DNA of 64,000 bases from Paralichthys olivaceus (lineage: Eukaryota; Chordata; Actinopteri; Pleuronectiformes; Paralichthyidae), in contig NC_091100.1 in NCBI RefSeq assembly GCF_024713975.1, positions 16,190,001-16,254,000 of the forward strand, read 5' to 3'. This document shows positions 51,082-62,600 of this stretch, one piece after another; positions within the stretch are counted from its first letter, which is position 1; each line of letters opens with the position of its first letter. Under the pieces are notes generated by a model, which saw nothing but the letters and a program-made list of their open reading frames with translations, had not been told where the DNA came from and ran no database searches. The position numbers and the translations under genes were made by a program.

Positions 51082-52363
51082 CCTTGTTCACGCCTTCAGA
51101 CGCTCCTCAGCTCATGTGGGTCAAACACTAAACCTCTGTCCCCGCTCTCTGCTGTCGTCTCTCTAAAGCTGAACAAATAAGAGCAGCATGAAGTGAATTC
51201 TGGTTTTGTTTACTGTTTTTTTTTTTACTCGCTATCTTGCTATTTGCAATAGGAGTTTGGAAACCATGTGACATTTTACTGGCAGTGAAGCTCCTGCAGT
51301 GGACTTTCCCTCATTGCAGCAATATTATGAAACATGGACAAATAGTTGTTTTTGCAGACTTTGTGTATTAAGCCTCAGACTTTCAGAAAGTTCAGCTTAA
51401 TGTGACAGAAATACTTCAAAACAAAAGAATACAACGGCATTTAGATCCAGTTAACAATATCTTAGTACAAATACAGAGAATAATAGTTTTTTTAGCTTTC
51501 TCCCACAGAAACATTTGTCCATGGCTTTGTCACCAGCAGAATTGATTATTTGAATGCCCCTTGGTCTCTTGATAAAAGCCATTCAACGCCAACTCAGCTC
51601 ATTAAAATAAGAGTCATCAGCCTTCATCTCAGAATTGAATTACATTTTCACACCTGATCTATAAAACACTGATTATTCTTTTTTCCCCCCCTCCAAATGA
51701 CAAAAGTTATTCAAAACTTGTCAACAGAGAATACGTGCAACTACAATATTCAGATTTAAGAACACACTAAAAATATTTTTGTATTATTTAACTTTTTGAT
51801 CTGTAAAAAACTTTGAACCAATGTCAGATTTTTAAAACCCTGTTAAGGCCCACCAGTCCCTTTGTGAAACCATATTTAAATTCACCAGATCGGTCTTTCT
51901 ATTTTTCATCTACACCAAATTACACTCATAAATACCTTTTTTTTCTCATCAAGATCCATTAGAAGAATATGTTGAAAAATGCTCCATCAAATAATGTAAA
52001 AGAAAATAAAAACATTATTCCTGGATCTGCGCCCTGATTCAGATCCACACCAAAATGTCATTCCCCACCGCTCCAAAAAGGTTCATGCAAATCGGTTGAG
52101 TACTTTTTGCGTAATCTGGCAAACCGACAGAAAAACAAATGAGCCCTGTGGTGGACGTGATCAGTTGGAGATCAAATCCAGCAAAACTCAGCATTACTCA
52201 AAAGGTTTCTTTTAATGTTAATGTTTTTATTGTAACCCAGGTGTTGTACTATGTATGTTCATTATTAATGTACATAGTGTTCATGAATCTGCAGCCTGGA
52301 AATAACAAAGTTTCTCTGTAGTAGTCATCATTAGTTACCACACCACAAAATAGATTTTCATGA
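51082..52363. other. Spacer between the tandem APOH copies
   Basis: Holds the 5' flank of copy A and the 3' flank of copy B (head-to-tail, about 1.4 kb from stop to start). No gene was found. About 310 bases (51835-52145) are a copy of dispersed repeat R1 in minus orientation. No clear TATA box was seen upstream of copy A. Confidence 0.6.
51835..52145 (-). repeat. R1 dispersed repeat, copy 6
   Basis: Reverse orientation: ccagtccctttgtgaaacca, catctacaccaaattacact, tctcatcaagatccattaga, cctggatctgcgccctgatt, and further sequence not seen in the shorter copies. It lies between the two APOH genes. Confidence 0.55.
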
Positions 52364-52384
52364 TTTATTCACAATTAAAAATCT

Positions 52385-52390
52385 TTTATT
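52385..52390 (-). terminator. Candidate poly(A) signal of APOH copy B
   Basis: AATAAA on the minus strand about 98 bases past the TAA stop; a second AATAAA is at 52364-52369. Confidence 0.5.
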
Positions 52391-52487
52391 AAGATCAAAA
52401 TAAAAGATCATGATGCAGCATATTGTTACAGATTCATTAACTGAGATCCAGTAAATGATATCCCGTCAGTGGGTTTCAGCTCAGATG

Positions 52488-55400
52488 TTATGCAGGTCTT
52501 GCAGGGCCCGCGGGGCTTGCGGTGCTTGCAGGGGGTGAAGCAGCACAACTTGTGATTTCAGATGCAAGAGTACTGGCCCTTAACGTGTACTCCACCTTGC
52601 CTGGTTCTAGAAGCAAGAAGTAGAGAGGCAGAGGTATTACTTTATTGTATGAGTTCAAATATTTTATATCACCATCACAAAAACACATTGTATTGTTATG
52701 AGTGAAAATTTCTTGTCTACTGGTTGTTCTCCACAGTATATTCAGCACATTATAGATATAGATGTGGAATTCAATGTATATGTTTTGCATCTGTATAATG
52801 GTGCCTCAGTTGAAAGCATGTCCTTCATCCTGGGAAAGTTCTCCACTCATCTGTTTTGAGTTATTGAGCTGGCGAGAACTCACCCTCAAAGCATTCTGGG
52901 ATGGGCAGGGTTCCATCATCACAGGTGCTGACCACAGGGTAGCCGCACCTCTCAGCTCTGTTCCGACAAAAGAAGGTGATGTGTTCTCCGTGGAGGACTC
53001 TGTTGGGTTTCAGATCTGCGATCCAGAGCTTCTTGCCGTTGTAGAGGATTCGGCCTCTTTTGATGCCAACTTTGCAGGGAGCTGGAGTGTGAAACACCCC
53101 AACACAGTTAAAGCATTTTCTTTACCAGACATTGCAAATCCAGTTATAAAATCACGATTTGTTTAAAACTGCAAGAATGAACCCTGATCCAGGACTCTTT
53201 TTCACTTTCTTTAACATTTTCGTTGATTTCTTAGAGAGTAATTCATGGAACTTGATGAAAAAAGCTGCTTATGTTTGGGGGACTGATGCAGATACAATAA
53301 AAATCTGCATTTGCAATCTGCAGAGTTATGGGCTCTGACAACTGATTGATGCATAAATAAATCCAAACTCTTGCACAGTAACAAAACACAAATGACACAA
53401 ATTTAGCTTTTAAGCTCTCATTTCCCCACGACTCACCTCTGCACACTGGCTTGGAGGACCAGTTTCCTGTGTTCTGGCACTGAACCTCGGCCTCACCGTC
53501 CAGAATGTAGTGCTCATTGCAGGCGTATTTAACCTTCTCCTTGTAGCCATGTTGTCTCATCACAGCAAAGGTGATGAAGCCATTGGGTATACCTGCTGGA
53601 ATGGAGCAGCTCACCTCTGGGATGATCAGGAACAGGACAAAAGAATAATGTGAGGAGTTTTGCAGTGTAAGAAATTGAGGGAAACCATTTTTAAAGTCTG
53701 GGAGACTGTTAAACTGTGTTTTGCCTTAATCAAGAGACGACAGAGGGAGAGATGGTTAAAGAATATAGGGAATATTTGAAATCATCTTTGTACCTCGGCA
53801 CACTGGTGGTTGAGTTGCACTTCCATCAGCCATGCAGGATCCCCTCTCATGACTTGGTGCTTTAGGTGGGTTACACTCATACGTCCAGGCTTGTCCATAC
53901 ATGGAGCTGGTTCCAGTAACTGGCTTATCATGGATGACTCTTCCATCTCTCGGTGGCGTGGGCAGAGGACAGTTCACAACTGTGGACAAAAAAAACACTG
54001 CATCAACTGCAAACCTTGAGTCCCACTGAACGTTCTGTCAGTGAGCAGTTAATTAGGAACACTTTGCTAAAACCAGTGCAGTCTACTTCAACAGACCTGC
54101 AATAAGTCCTCCTTCAGAAGGGTTTTTTGTTTTCTGTTCAGACTGCAAGTGTTGAATCAACAGTATGATTATTTTGGAGGAGGGAGCCTCTGTTCACTGT
54201 GTTGCTTTTAACATTGACGTGTTTATGTTGTTTATTATTGATTTGAATGGTGGCTCTTTAATTCTAGAGTTGTATTTATTAGAGTGCATATGTCCACCAA
54301 GGCCAGAAAGTTCCCTTAAATTCAATTAGCACACAATCGTAAATATAAGTTCCCTTAATGTGCCAGATTTTTTCATCAAGACCCATGAATTGTTCTCTGA
54401 GAAATCAATGAGAGCCCTATCTCCCAATGTAAACTAAAGTAAAAAAAATCCTCCCGTTGAGTCAGATCTGGGTTCTTGCCTAAACCATACAACATCCTTC
54501 CATCAAGTTTTTTAGTAATCCATCCAGGAGTTTTTGTATAATATATATATATATATATATATAATAAAAAAAATGGAGAGGGGTGAAACAAACACTCATT
54601 ATAACTTTCATGAAGGAAGATGTACTGTAGCACTGTTGGATTAGATTCCACTGGTTTTAGTAGGGTGTTCCTTATAAACTGACAGGTAAACGTAACTGAG
54701 CAGCATATTGAATGTGGGTAAAACAACGAGCCAGTAAAAGTCAGACATAATACTTTCTACATACATAATGGGAGAATTAACTTTATGTTTCTATATACTT
54801 TAACAAATATATAGAAACAGGATTACGATTACACTCTTAATTACAATTTGTGGTTTGTCGGGTTGATCCTGGCTGCAAATCAATAAAGATACTTTGAACT
54901 TTAAGCATTGCAAGTTAATAAAACAAAACTTAAGAGCAGCTTCACAGTTAAGTAAAAAATGTTTCTGCTCTTCCTTTATTTATACTTTACATACTATTTA
55001 AGGGCTGTTGAATGTTCTCTCAGCTAAACATGAATCTATGAACCTTGAATCTTTTCCATTGTGTGTATTTTCCTCCAGTACCTTTGCAGAGAGGTGGGGG
55101 ATTGCTCCAGGAACCATCATGTAAACACCTGCTTTCATTGGCTCCTTGCATAACGTACCTTGTGAACAAAAGACACTACATTACACTGACAGATGTTATC
55201 ATTGTATTATACAGGTTACAATGATTGGAGATCCATTCATTCAAACGTTACCCCTCGTCACACGTGAAGTTCAGCACACTCTTGAATGGAGCTTCTGTTC
55301 GCCCCATTGCTAAAGGCTGCAGAGGTCTGGGGATGGGACACATCTTAGCTGTAGAAATATGAGGTAATAGAATATTGACAACACTGAAGTTAAATTATAA

Positions 55401-57121
55401 TAAGATATAGTTTGTAGAGAACATACACCAGGACAATAGAAAGTGTAATATTAAATTGATTGTTTTCTGTGGTGAACATATTACAAAGTTAATGATTGTC
55501 TCTGAATTCTTGTTATGGTGTAAAATCCTGTGACACAAATGTGGACCACATCGTGACAGCTGAATATCATGGAGTAAAGTAAACCTTCCAACACAATAGA
55601 GATACCTCTCTGGGGGATTGTGGGAAACAAGATCAAAAGGAGCACAATACATTTTGTATGCACGTTGGAATTGCCTCATCTTTCGTTCCAGCATTGAACT
55701 GTGAACGATTAAGGAAGCATTGCTTGGTGATATGACTGTAGAGCTGTTGAGGAAGAGAGTCTTTAACTCCTAGTCTTTCCCACAGAGCAAAATTGTTGTG
55801 GCCCAGATTTGGCCCACACTGTCACACGGCCCACATACCAGTGGAATGATGCCACTTGGGCGGTCCACTTTATGTTGACCACATCTGGGCCACAAGTAAG
55901 CCTCAGCAATACCACACGTCAACCAAAGGTTCCAAAGGTGGACTGAATTTGTTTTGTGCTATTTTGGCCATATCCCCCATTTACCACATGGGCCACTTAT
56001 GGTTCCCATCCAGATCGCACCTTCCCCAGCACAGCAGTGCTGCGATATTTGGGCCACATTTAATATCTTACAAAAGGGGCACTTGGGCTCACATCCATTT
56101 AGTCTGGACTACAAAAAGGTCATAGGTGCTTTATTGCCAGAAATGGCCCACATCCATATGCTATCTGGGTTTGGAAGTGAATACAGAGAGAACTTCACTC
56201 AGGACTGAAGAAAACAGCATCTCCTTGACACGGCGATACCACAAACTCAACTCTTTTCGGTCCGTCCTTTGCCCTCACTCTACCTGGCTTTGTTGGGGGC
56301 TTATCAGACTAACTGCTTGGAGGTCTTATGCAAATAAGTTAAATTATGATGCAGTGTGACATCACAAAGCTATCGCAACTATCGGCTGGACTACTGTGTA
56401 GGTGTTTTCATGAGCGCCGTGCAGAAGCAGAGTTGGCATTGGGAGAGAGAACTACCTCTGTAATGGACTTTAGACTTTGCAAACATTGTTTATTCACAAC
56501 CAACCTATAAAAAACACTAGAAGAAAGAGAAATTCTCTAAAATCATATGTTTTAAAAAAAATTACAGCTGTGCTGCTGTTGCACATCTGTGTGAGACAAG
56601 ATCTACGTTGACTCACGGGAACATGCCAGGTTTGACTTTGTCCACTCCCCTGTGGCCGTGCAGGTGATCCGTTGAGGGGTCGTCGTTGAAGGTAAGTACC
56701 CCTGTTCACATGTGAGGGCCACCTCTTCTCCAGCCTCATACACACGCTTCAGTGTCGACTCATCAACCCCGTCGGTGACAGGAGGACGGCCACACACTGG
56801 TTAAAGAAATTACTCATGCATGAGGGTCAGGATTCACAGCAGTAAGGCTTATGTTCTGCAGCTAAATTATTTTGACAGAACTCAACTACTCAAAATTCAA
56901 TGTGCAGATTATAACACTGAGAATTGTTGTGCAGACCATATGCATAAGGTGCAAATACAAACAGCAAGTCAAACAAGAATACTTGCAGCACATTAGCAAA
57001 AACAGAAGCAAATACTTTTCATCCTCAATCCTTTTTTTTTTTTTTTTTTACCTTTCTTAGTTGTTACAGTTGTGCATAAAGCTATTTGGCAAAGAAGCAA
57101 CACAGCCAAAGTCAGAGCCAT
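52488..57121 (-). CDS. apoh: APOH-like (beta-2-glycoprotein I) copy B, complete, 8 exons, with C-terminal extension
   Basis: Tandem paralogue of copy A. Exons: 57052-57121, 56617-56796, 55252-55348, 55082-55158, 53794-53979, 53437-53616, 52884-53081, 52488-52606; 1107 bases, 368 aa plus TAA. Signal peptide MALTLAVLLLCQIALC, four sushi domains and the Cys-rich domain V (CRNRAERCGY loop, LWIADLKPNRVLHGE). Exons 3, 4, 6 and 7 have exactly the same length as in copy A (97, 77, 180, 198) and all phases match, so the copies arose by duplication of the whole gene. Oddities: sushi 3 reads DGSATQPPVC and lacks the Trp that sits before the last Cys in sushi domains; the protein runs 18 residues past the final conserved Cys (SEITSC) into an Ala/Ser/Pro tail; and the exon 1 donor is followed by a run of 18 A. 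N-glycosylation sequons include NFT, NES and NWS. Likely made in liver by family analogy; not shown by sequence. Confidence 0.92.
53180..53315 (+). repeat. R1 dispersed repeat, copy 7 (fragment)
   Basis: Reads tgatccaggactctttttca, ttcttagagagtaattcatg, gaacttgatgaaaaaagctg and gcagatacaataaaaatctg. It lies in intron 6 of APOH copy B. Confidence 0.5.
54275..54490 (-). repeat. R1 dispersed repeat, copy 8
   Basis: Reverse orientation: tccaccaaggccagaaagtt, cccttaatgtgccagatttt, catcaagacccatgaattgt and gagtcagatctgggttc. It lies in intron 4 of APOH copy B, close to an (AT)n tract at about 54540-54563. Confidence 0.5.
55797..56174. repeat. Interspersed element rich in tggcccacat motifs
   Basis: A 380-base block in intron 2 of APOH copy B with repeated ggcccaca/tgggcca words (gtggcccagatttggcccac, catctgggccac, catgggccacttatgg, ttgggccacatttaat) and the ending catatgctatctgggtttgg. 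This pattern is known to me from fish interspersed repeats. Two open frames across it are not genes. Confidence 0.55.
57032..57049. repeat. T18 homopolymer beside the APOH copy B exon 1 donor
   Basis: Eighteen T on the plus strand, that is A18 on the sense strand. It begins right after the donor GT (57050-57051), so the intron opens gt followed by A19. Confidence 0.85.
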
Positions 57122-57381
57122 CTTCTTACAAGTGGTGTCTCCTCAGTTTCTCCTGCATCTGGGCAGAGGATGGGGTGCCAACACAACATAAGGGCTGCTG
57201 GGTAAAGGGTCCATTACAGCATGCTCCAATCAGATGCCAGTGTCAGCTCCATCGATCGAGTACAAAGGTTTCAACTACTGCATATTTACTTAGTGCTGAT
57301 CAATAACCTTGATTTGGTACAAGAGCGAGCAGGAGACGCACAGTGTGATGTGAACTCATGAATAATGTAGAAAGATGGAGA

Positions 57382-57382
<1 letters not shown>

Positions 57383-57446
<64 letters not shown>
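57383..57446. repeat. (CA)32 microsatellite
   Basis: An uninterrupted 64-base CA array, about 260 bases upstream of APOH copy B. Confidence 0.95.
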
Positions 57447-57447
<1 letters not shown>

Positions 57448-58769
57448 CTTAGTGAAATGTAGAAGGTTGAATACAGATGCGAGAGAGAAGATTGATCACT
57501 TTATCAGAAAAACAAATGAAAAACACTGAGCTGCAGAAGCATAATCACAAAAGAAAATCTTTGCAACATTGAAGAACATGAAAAATAAAAATCCCTGATT
57601 TGTTCCTTGTTTATCTCTCCTGTAGGTTTTCTGTAATCTTTCTTACAAACAAACAAACAAACATATGGATAGGGTAAGAACATAACCTGCTTGGAGGAGG
57701 CAATAATGTGTCATTCATGGGTAACACACATGTTACTGACAGTTTAAAACTCTCTTTACTACTACTTTGCTTACTAACGGATGGATGTTTTCAGTGGACT
57801 TCAGTTCAGTGATGGATGATTTCAAATTTATTTAACCTGATTTAATTAGCAAATATTTGGCTTTGTTTTAATTGGCTTGTTCTTGTTATATTTGTTTTTT
57901 AACGGCTTTTTCGAAAGGTCCTATACAAATCCAGTAATTACTATTATTATCGTGATTATCATGATAATATGATTATTAAAGAGCTGAAGTGACTCTCATA
58001 TTCTAAACGTGTGAACTGCTGGTGTTGAACGTTAAGAGCATTTTCCCTAAGAGAGTGTAATGCACCTTTTTTCCACCCGGGGACGCAGCCACTCCAGATT
58101 CCTGCAGCGGGACCGGGGCCCTCCCACAGTGAATCCTGGGGCGTGACATCAGCCTGAGTGACAAGAAGGAAGAGGAGTGGGAAAAGTCAAGTTACACAGA
58201 GATACACAGACTAAGATCAGGAAGTGTATCTTCAAAATAAAAAGACTAACAGAGGCTTTTGGATCACTGACATGAATAATTGTTTGATTTTATATGAAAT
58301 CGAATTGATTTGGGGAATATGAACCCACATTTTGATCATGTATCCATTGCAAAGTCTGGCCTTACACGTCATTTTCACTGACAGGATACAAACCTCACAC
58401 AACAAGCTCTGTGAGACCCAAGAACAACAGTTGTCCGGTTAACTCTGAGATGATGAGCTGAATGATGCCTGTTTGTCTTTTCCACCATATCCAGTGTTTA
58501 ACAGTTGAAGACTGAATATGTAGAAAGGCACCATGTTTTCTATTTTCAAAAGATGATTACTGGATGAAATTTAGCCGACACAGCGAACTCAGTATTTTGT
58601 CTTTTGATCAATGAGCACTCTTTCTATCAAAACAAACCAATACAGTGTTATATAAATCGTTTTTTGTCTTTGAATCACACACTTGAATAAACTGATGAAT
58701 GGATCTGAGGCTAAATAAGACCTAGGCATAAATGTATAATTATTGAAAAAACGAATCAATTAATCAATT

Positions 58770-58860
58770 ATATTATATTTCTATAGAGCCAAATCATAAT
58801 ATAAATCTCAAGGTACTTTACAAAGAGGGTCAAGACCTAATTTAATTAATCCCAAAATTG
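58770..58860. repeat. Interspersed repeat fragment (tttctatagagccaaatcat)
   Basis: Reads tttctatagagccaaatcat, then ctcaaggtactttacaaaga, a motif pair found in a common fish repeat. It is followed by simple TAA-rich sequence. Confidence 0.45.
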
Positions 58861-58994
58861 TATTACAATCATAATTCATTGTTCTGGATGAAAAAATCCT
58901 AGCACATTTCCAAAGTGAATTTAAATGTGCTTTCATTAGGGGACTGTTTTTGAAGCAGTTTTTGAAAAGCATCTTCTCACTGTTTGAGGGGTTG

Positions 58995-59250
58995 TGAATA
59001 ATAATAGTAATAATAATAACAATATGAATAATGTTTAATATTAACAACAATAATAATGTATAACAACACCACCACCACCAACAACAATAATATTTAACAA
59101 TAAATGTAAATAATAATAATGTATCATATTACAATACAATGTATTGCTATTAATATAACTTGTGGTTATTAATGTGGTGTAAAATATTATTAGAATTGTT
59201 ATTGTTATTAAACGTCATCATTATTATTACTATTATTATTATCATTATTA
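58995..59250. repeat. TAA/TTA-rich simple sequence
   Basis: Imperfect (TAA)n on the left turning into (TTA)n on the right, with a short (CCA)n insert at about 59066-59080. The two arms are potentially complementary. Confidence 0.7.
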
Positions 59251-59382
59251 TATGTGCTCTATAACATCTGGATGAAAAAGTCTTTTACTCTGAAGGTGTT
59301 ACCGGACGTGCTCTCGAACATGTGTAACTTGTGGTACAGAGCTGTCAGTGGAGAAGTGGAGTGTACAAACAGGGAAAGCCCT

Positions 59383-59640
59383 CACACACACACATACACA
59401 CACACACTCTCACATACACACACACACACACACACACTCTCACACACACACAAACACACACACACTCAGTGAGTCCGGTGTCTCCGGTGAGGACCGCCGC
59501 TCCGCTCCCTGCTGGCTCCACACCCCGAGTCTGAGCGCGTCTCTTCGGCTTGAGAGCAGCAGCAGCAGCAGCAGCAGTAACACGTCCGGACCGGGGATCG
59601 AACCAGGCTGTAGCGTTGATCCGAGCACCAGCGGGGGGAC
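59383..59640 (+). promoter_or_regulatory. PRKCA 5' UTR/promoter region with CA and AGC repeats
   Basis: GC- and CpG-rich sequence begins at about 59470 and runs to the ATG. It is preceded by an interrupted (CA)n tract (about 59383-59464), and an (AGC)7 to 8 run is at 59555-59577. No TATA box is seen. The transcription start is not determined; if it lies upstream, the AGC repeat is in the 5' UTR. Confidence 0.45.
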
Positions 59641-62600
59641 ATGGCCGATGGAAGTTTCAACGAGTCGTCCACCGCGGACGTAGCGAATCGCTTCGCCCGC
59701 AAAGGAGCTCTGAGGCAGAAAAACGTCCACGAGGTGAAGAACCACAAATTCATCGCTCGGTTCTTCAAGCAGCCGACTTTCTGCAGCCACTGCACCGACT
59801 TCATCTGGTGAGTCTTCCGCCTCAACACCCCCTCCACCCCCTGACTGCTGCTGCCGCCGCTGCCTGTTGCTCTCAGGACACAACTTGAGTGGATGATGTA
59901 ACTTCAGGTCGAACTTTTTCCTTCATGATCCTGCAGCCTGCTCACATCTGGCAGAGTTGACTCACCATGAAAGTATAGTTTCACGCCCAAACTGTGGAGA
60001 TGTGTCCGGGCTGCGTGACACATGGGAGGAGCTGCTGTCAGTGTTGTGACAGTGATCATTAAACAGGTTGTAGGCTGAGGATTGTCTGGATTGTACATAT
60101 CGATCTCAAAACCTCAAAAAGAAAAACAAATTAGACGATAGAAATATAATGCAGGTAGCAGCGTGGGGACACCATTGTCCCTTTCAGTCTTCATTAATTG
60201 TTAATATTGGCTGTGTTAAAGGGATGGTTCACAGAAAAATGAAAATTCACTCACCATCTACTCAGCACTGTGCTGGAGTAGATGGGGGCGTGAGGGGTGA
60301 CATGTGACATGAGTCCACAAAACACTTCAGGAGTTTCGGTGGTAAACAGCGCTGCAGCCAAATCCAATTGAAAGTGAAAAACCTCAACATAAAAAAACCC
60401 AAAAGGCCTCCATGCAGCTGCTGTGGTGTCATCCAATTGTTCGAAAGCCCCGACATTTACAGCGTGTTTTCAGCCTAAATGTCCGCTGTGATCCATGCAC
60501 AAGCGTGGCTCTGAAGGAGAGCAGTGGACTTTTGGCTAAAAACAGTGTTAATGACGCCGGTTACAGTCGGGACAGTGGTGAGTAAATAATGAGTGAATTT
60601 TAATTTTTGGGTGAACTATCCCTTTATTGCATATGGCATGAAAGGTGTATATTTTACACTGTGTAAACAAAATTAGCCCTCTCAGTATGTTCAGGACAAT
60701 AAACCCCAACACATACAATGAGTCTTTTATGATCATTACACTAATGCATTCCACATATTTATGAGGTCCTGGCTTCACATTTGTATATTATACTATTTAA
60801 CATCATAATGACCCATTTTCCCATATCTGACATGTAACCTACATACCTACAAATGCACATGTTTTTCTGGGTTTCCTGTAGTGGCACTTTTTCTGTGTAA
60901 TGGAACCCATAAACCTAATGTTTATATCTGAATTGGTGTTGAAGGGAAGTGAAAAAAAAACAGAATTCAACCACACTCTGATCGAGAGCTTGTGAACAAA
61001 TATGTTTTTGAGTCTAGTAATAAAAGGAAATACCGTTACTGCAGAAATATACTGAGGTGTGAGAAATGAGAAATATTTAAATGAAAGCAATCGTTTTTAT
61101 TATTGTGGTCCCGGAAAATCCCAGAATCACCTTGAATGATGTCTAAATACAATATAATGTTGCGACTAAATGCGACTAAATGATACCAGCTCCACTCTTT
61201 CTGTTGCCTTCTCACCCCGGAGCCGTGCCTGCAGAGGTTGGGCCTGGTTACGTTCTTTGGGTGACTAATAGGTTTCCTTGTCTCTGAAGCTTTTAAAGCC
61301 TCCATCTAAAGCCACGGGTTTGTTTTTTTGTACTTACTGGTGAAGGACGACTTGAGCGGTTATTGATGAGAAACTCTTTTCATAAATTCTGCAGCTTCAC
61401 TGGCAGCGCAGAGCCTCAGCGGAAAAACACTTCACCTTCTTCTGCAGTGAAATGTTTCATTATATGCACATGATGCCTTTATGCCACAGTTTTTTCCATG
61501 GACGGAGAGAAAAAATGTTACGGAAAGTGTGACTAAGCCGGAGTTTCTCAGTGTTACATGTAGAATCTGTCCACTCCTCAGAGTCTTGAACACAGTCATC
61601 AGACTTCCGATGTCTTTAAACACTGTTAGATATCACCTCTCAGACTTTGTCTCCACTTTAGCTTTAGGTGATTAAAATGTTTTATTTGTGGAGTAATAAT
61701 CTGTTAACTGTGAGAGGTATAAACCTACGTTGCACCCCAAGTTGCAGTCCTCTGTGGGTGCAGGTGGGAGTGTGATGTCAGATCCCTTCATTGCTGGTGG
61801 CTTATGACCTCGACAGTTTTACAGCGTGACCTCTGCCCTGCCAAACACCGCCCCTGAGCCAAGCACAAGCTCGCTACATCCTGAAACTTAAAACTGATGC
61901 CTTGTCGTTTGAATGAGCACGTCTTCGTTTGGGTTTCGATGTTAATCAACAAGTTCTGGAATTTTCATTGGTCTGTATTTGAATTGTATTTGTATTTGAA
62001 TGCACAATATACACTGTATACATATGTGTGTGTATTTTGATGTGTATACACATCTAAAACCCCTCCACATAAAGTACGTGGACATAGATGAACATTAAAC
62101 CCTTATGTGTTTGTGTGAAACCCTGTGTGCGATCATATGACGCGTAGTCTGTTTGACTTCATTCTGAAACTGTTGGATTTGGTTCAGGCTTATAGCTGAG
62201 CAGTAAAGTTCCTCCATGCCAAACCTCAGAAAACCATTTCCTCATGGATGTGGCTTTGTGCACAGCGGCATTGTTGCCCTGCTGGAAAAGGAAGGGCCTT
62301 TCCTAAAAGTGTGAGCATGAAGCTGGAGGAACACTAGTGTCTAGAATATCACTGTGTGTATTGTATTAACATTGTGCTCTCAGTGGAACTAAGAAAATGT
62401 GATCTTAAAGTTAAGATGTATTTATTGAAATGTTTATTTTATTGATTTGATTGATTGAAAGCAGTTTTCTGGTTAAGTAGTTGCATGCAAATTATGCAAT
62501 ACACACTTTCCCTGGAATTAACAAACATAACTATGTTTCTATGACTGGATTTACTAGGAAGGCACACATGAGAGAATACATATTGAATTCTGCTTTCTTT

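Larger units (their letters stand above)
57122..59382. other. Divergent spacer between APOH copy B and PRKCA
   Basis: About 2.5 kb separates the two divergent start codons. It contains a long (CA)n array (57383-57446), an AAAC-type short repeat (about 57648-57662), an interspersed repeat fragment (58770-58860) and an AT-rich stretch with TAA/TTA repeats (about 58995-59250). No gene is supported. Confidence 0.6.

Noticed and set aside
55856..56208. Open frames of 77-89 codons in APOH copy B intron 2
   Set aside because: They lie within an interspersed element rich in ggcccaca words and on the strand opposite to the gene.
46382..57121. Complement factor H or C4b-binding protein as identity of the sushi genes
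   Set aside because: Both have four sushi domains plus the six-Cys domain V special to APOH, and APOH next to PRKCA is a known neighbour pair.
59254..59683. Plus-strand frames rich in Thr-His repeats before PRKCA
   Set aside because: Translations of the CA microsatellite; only the frame from 59641 matches PKC.
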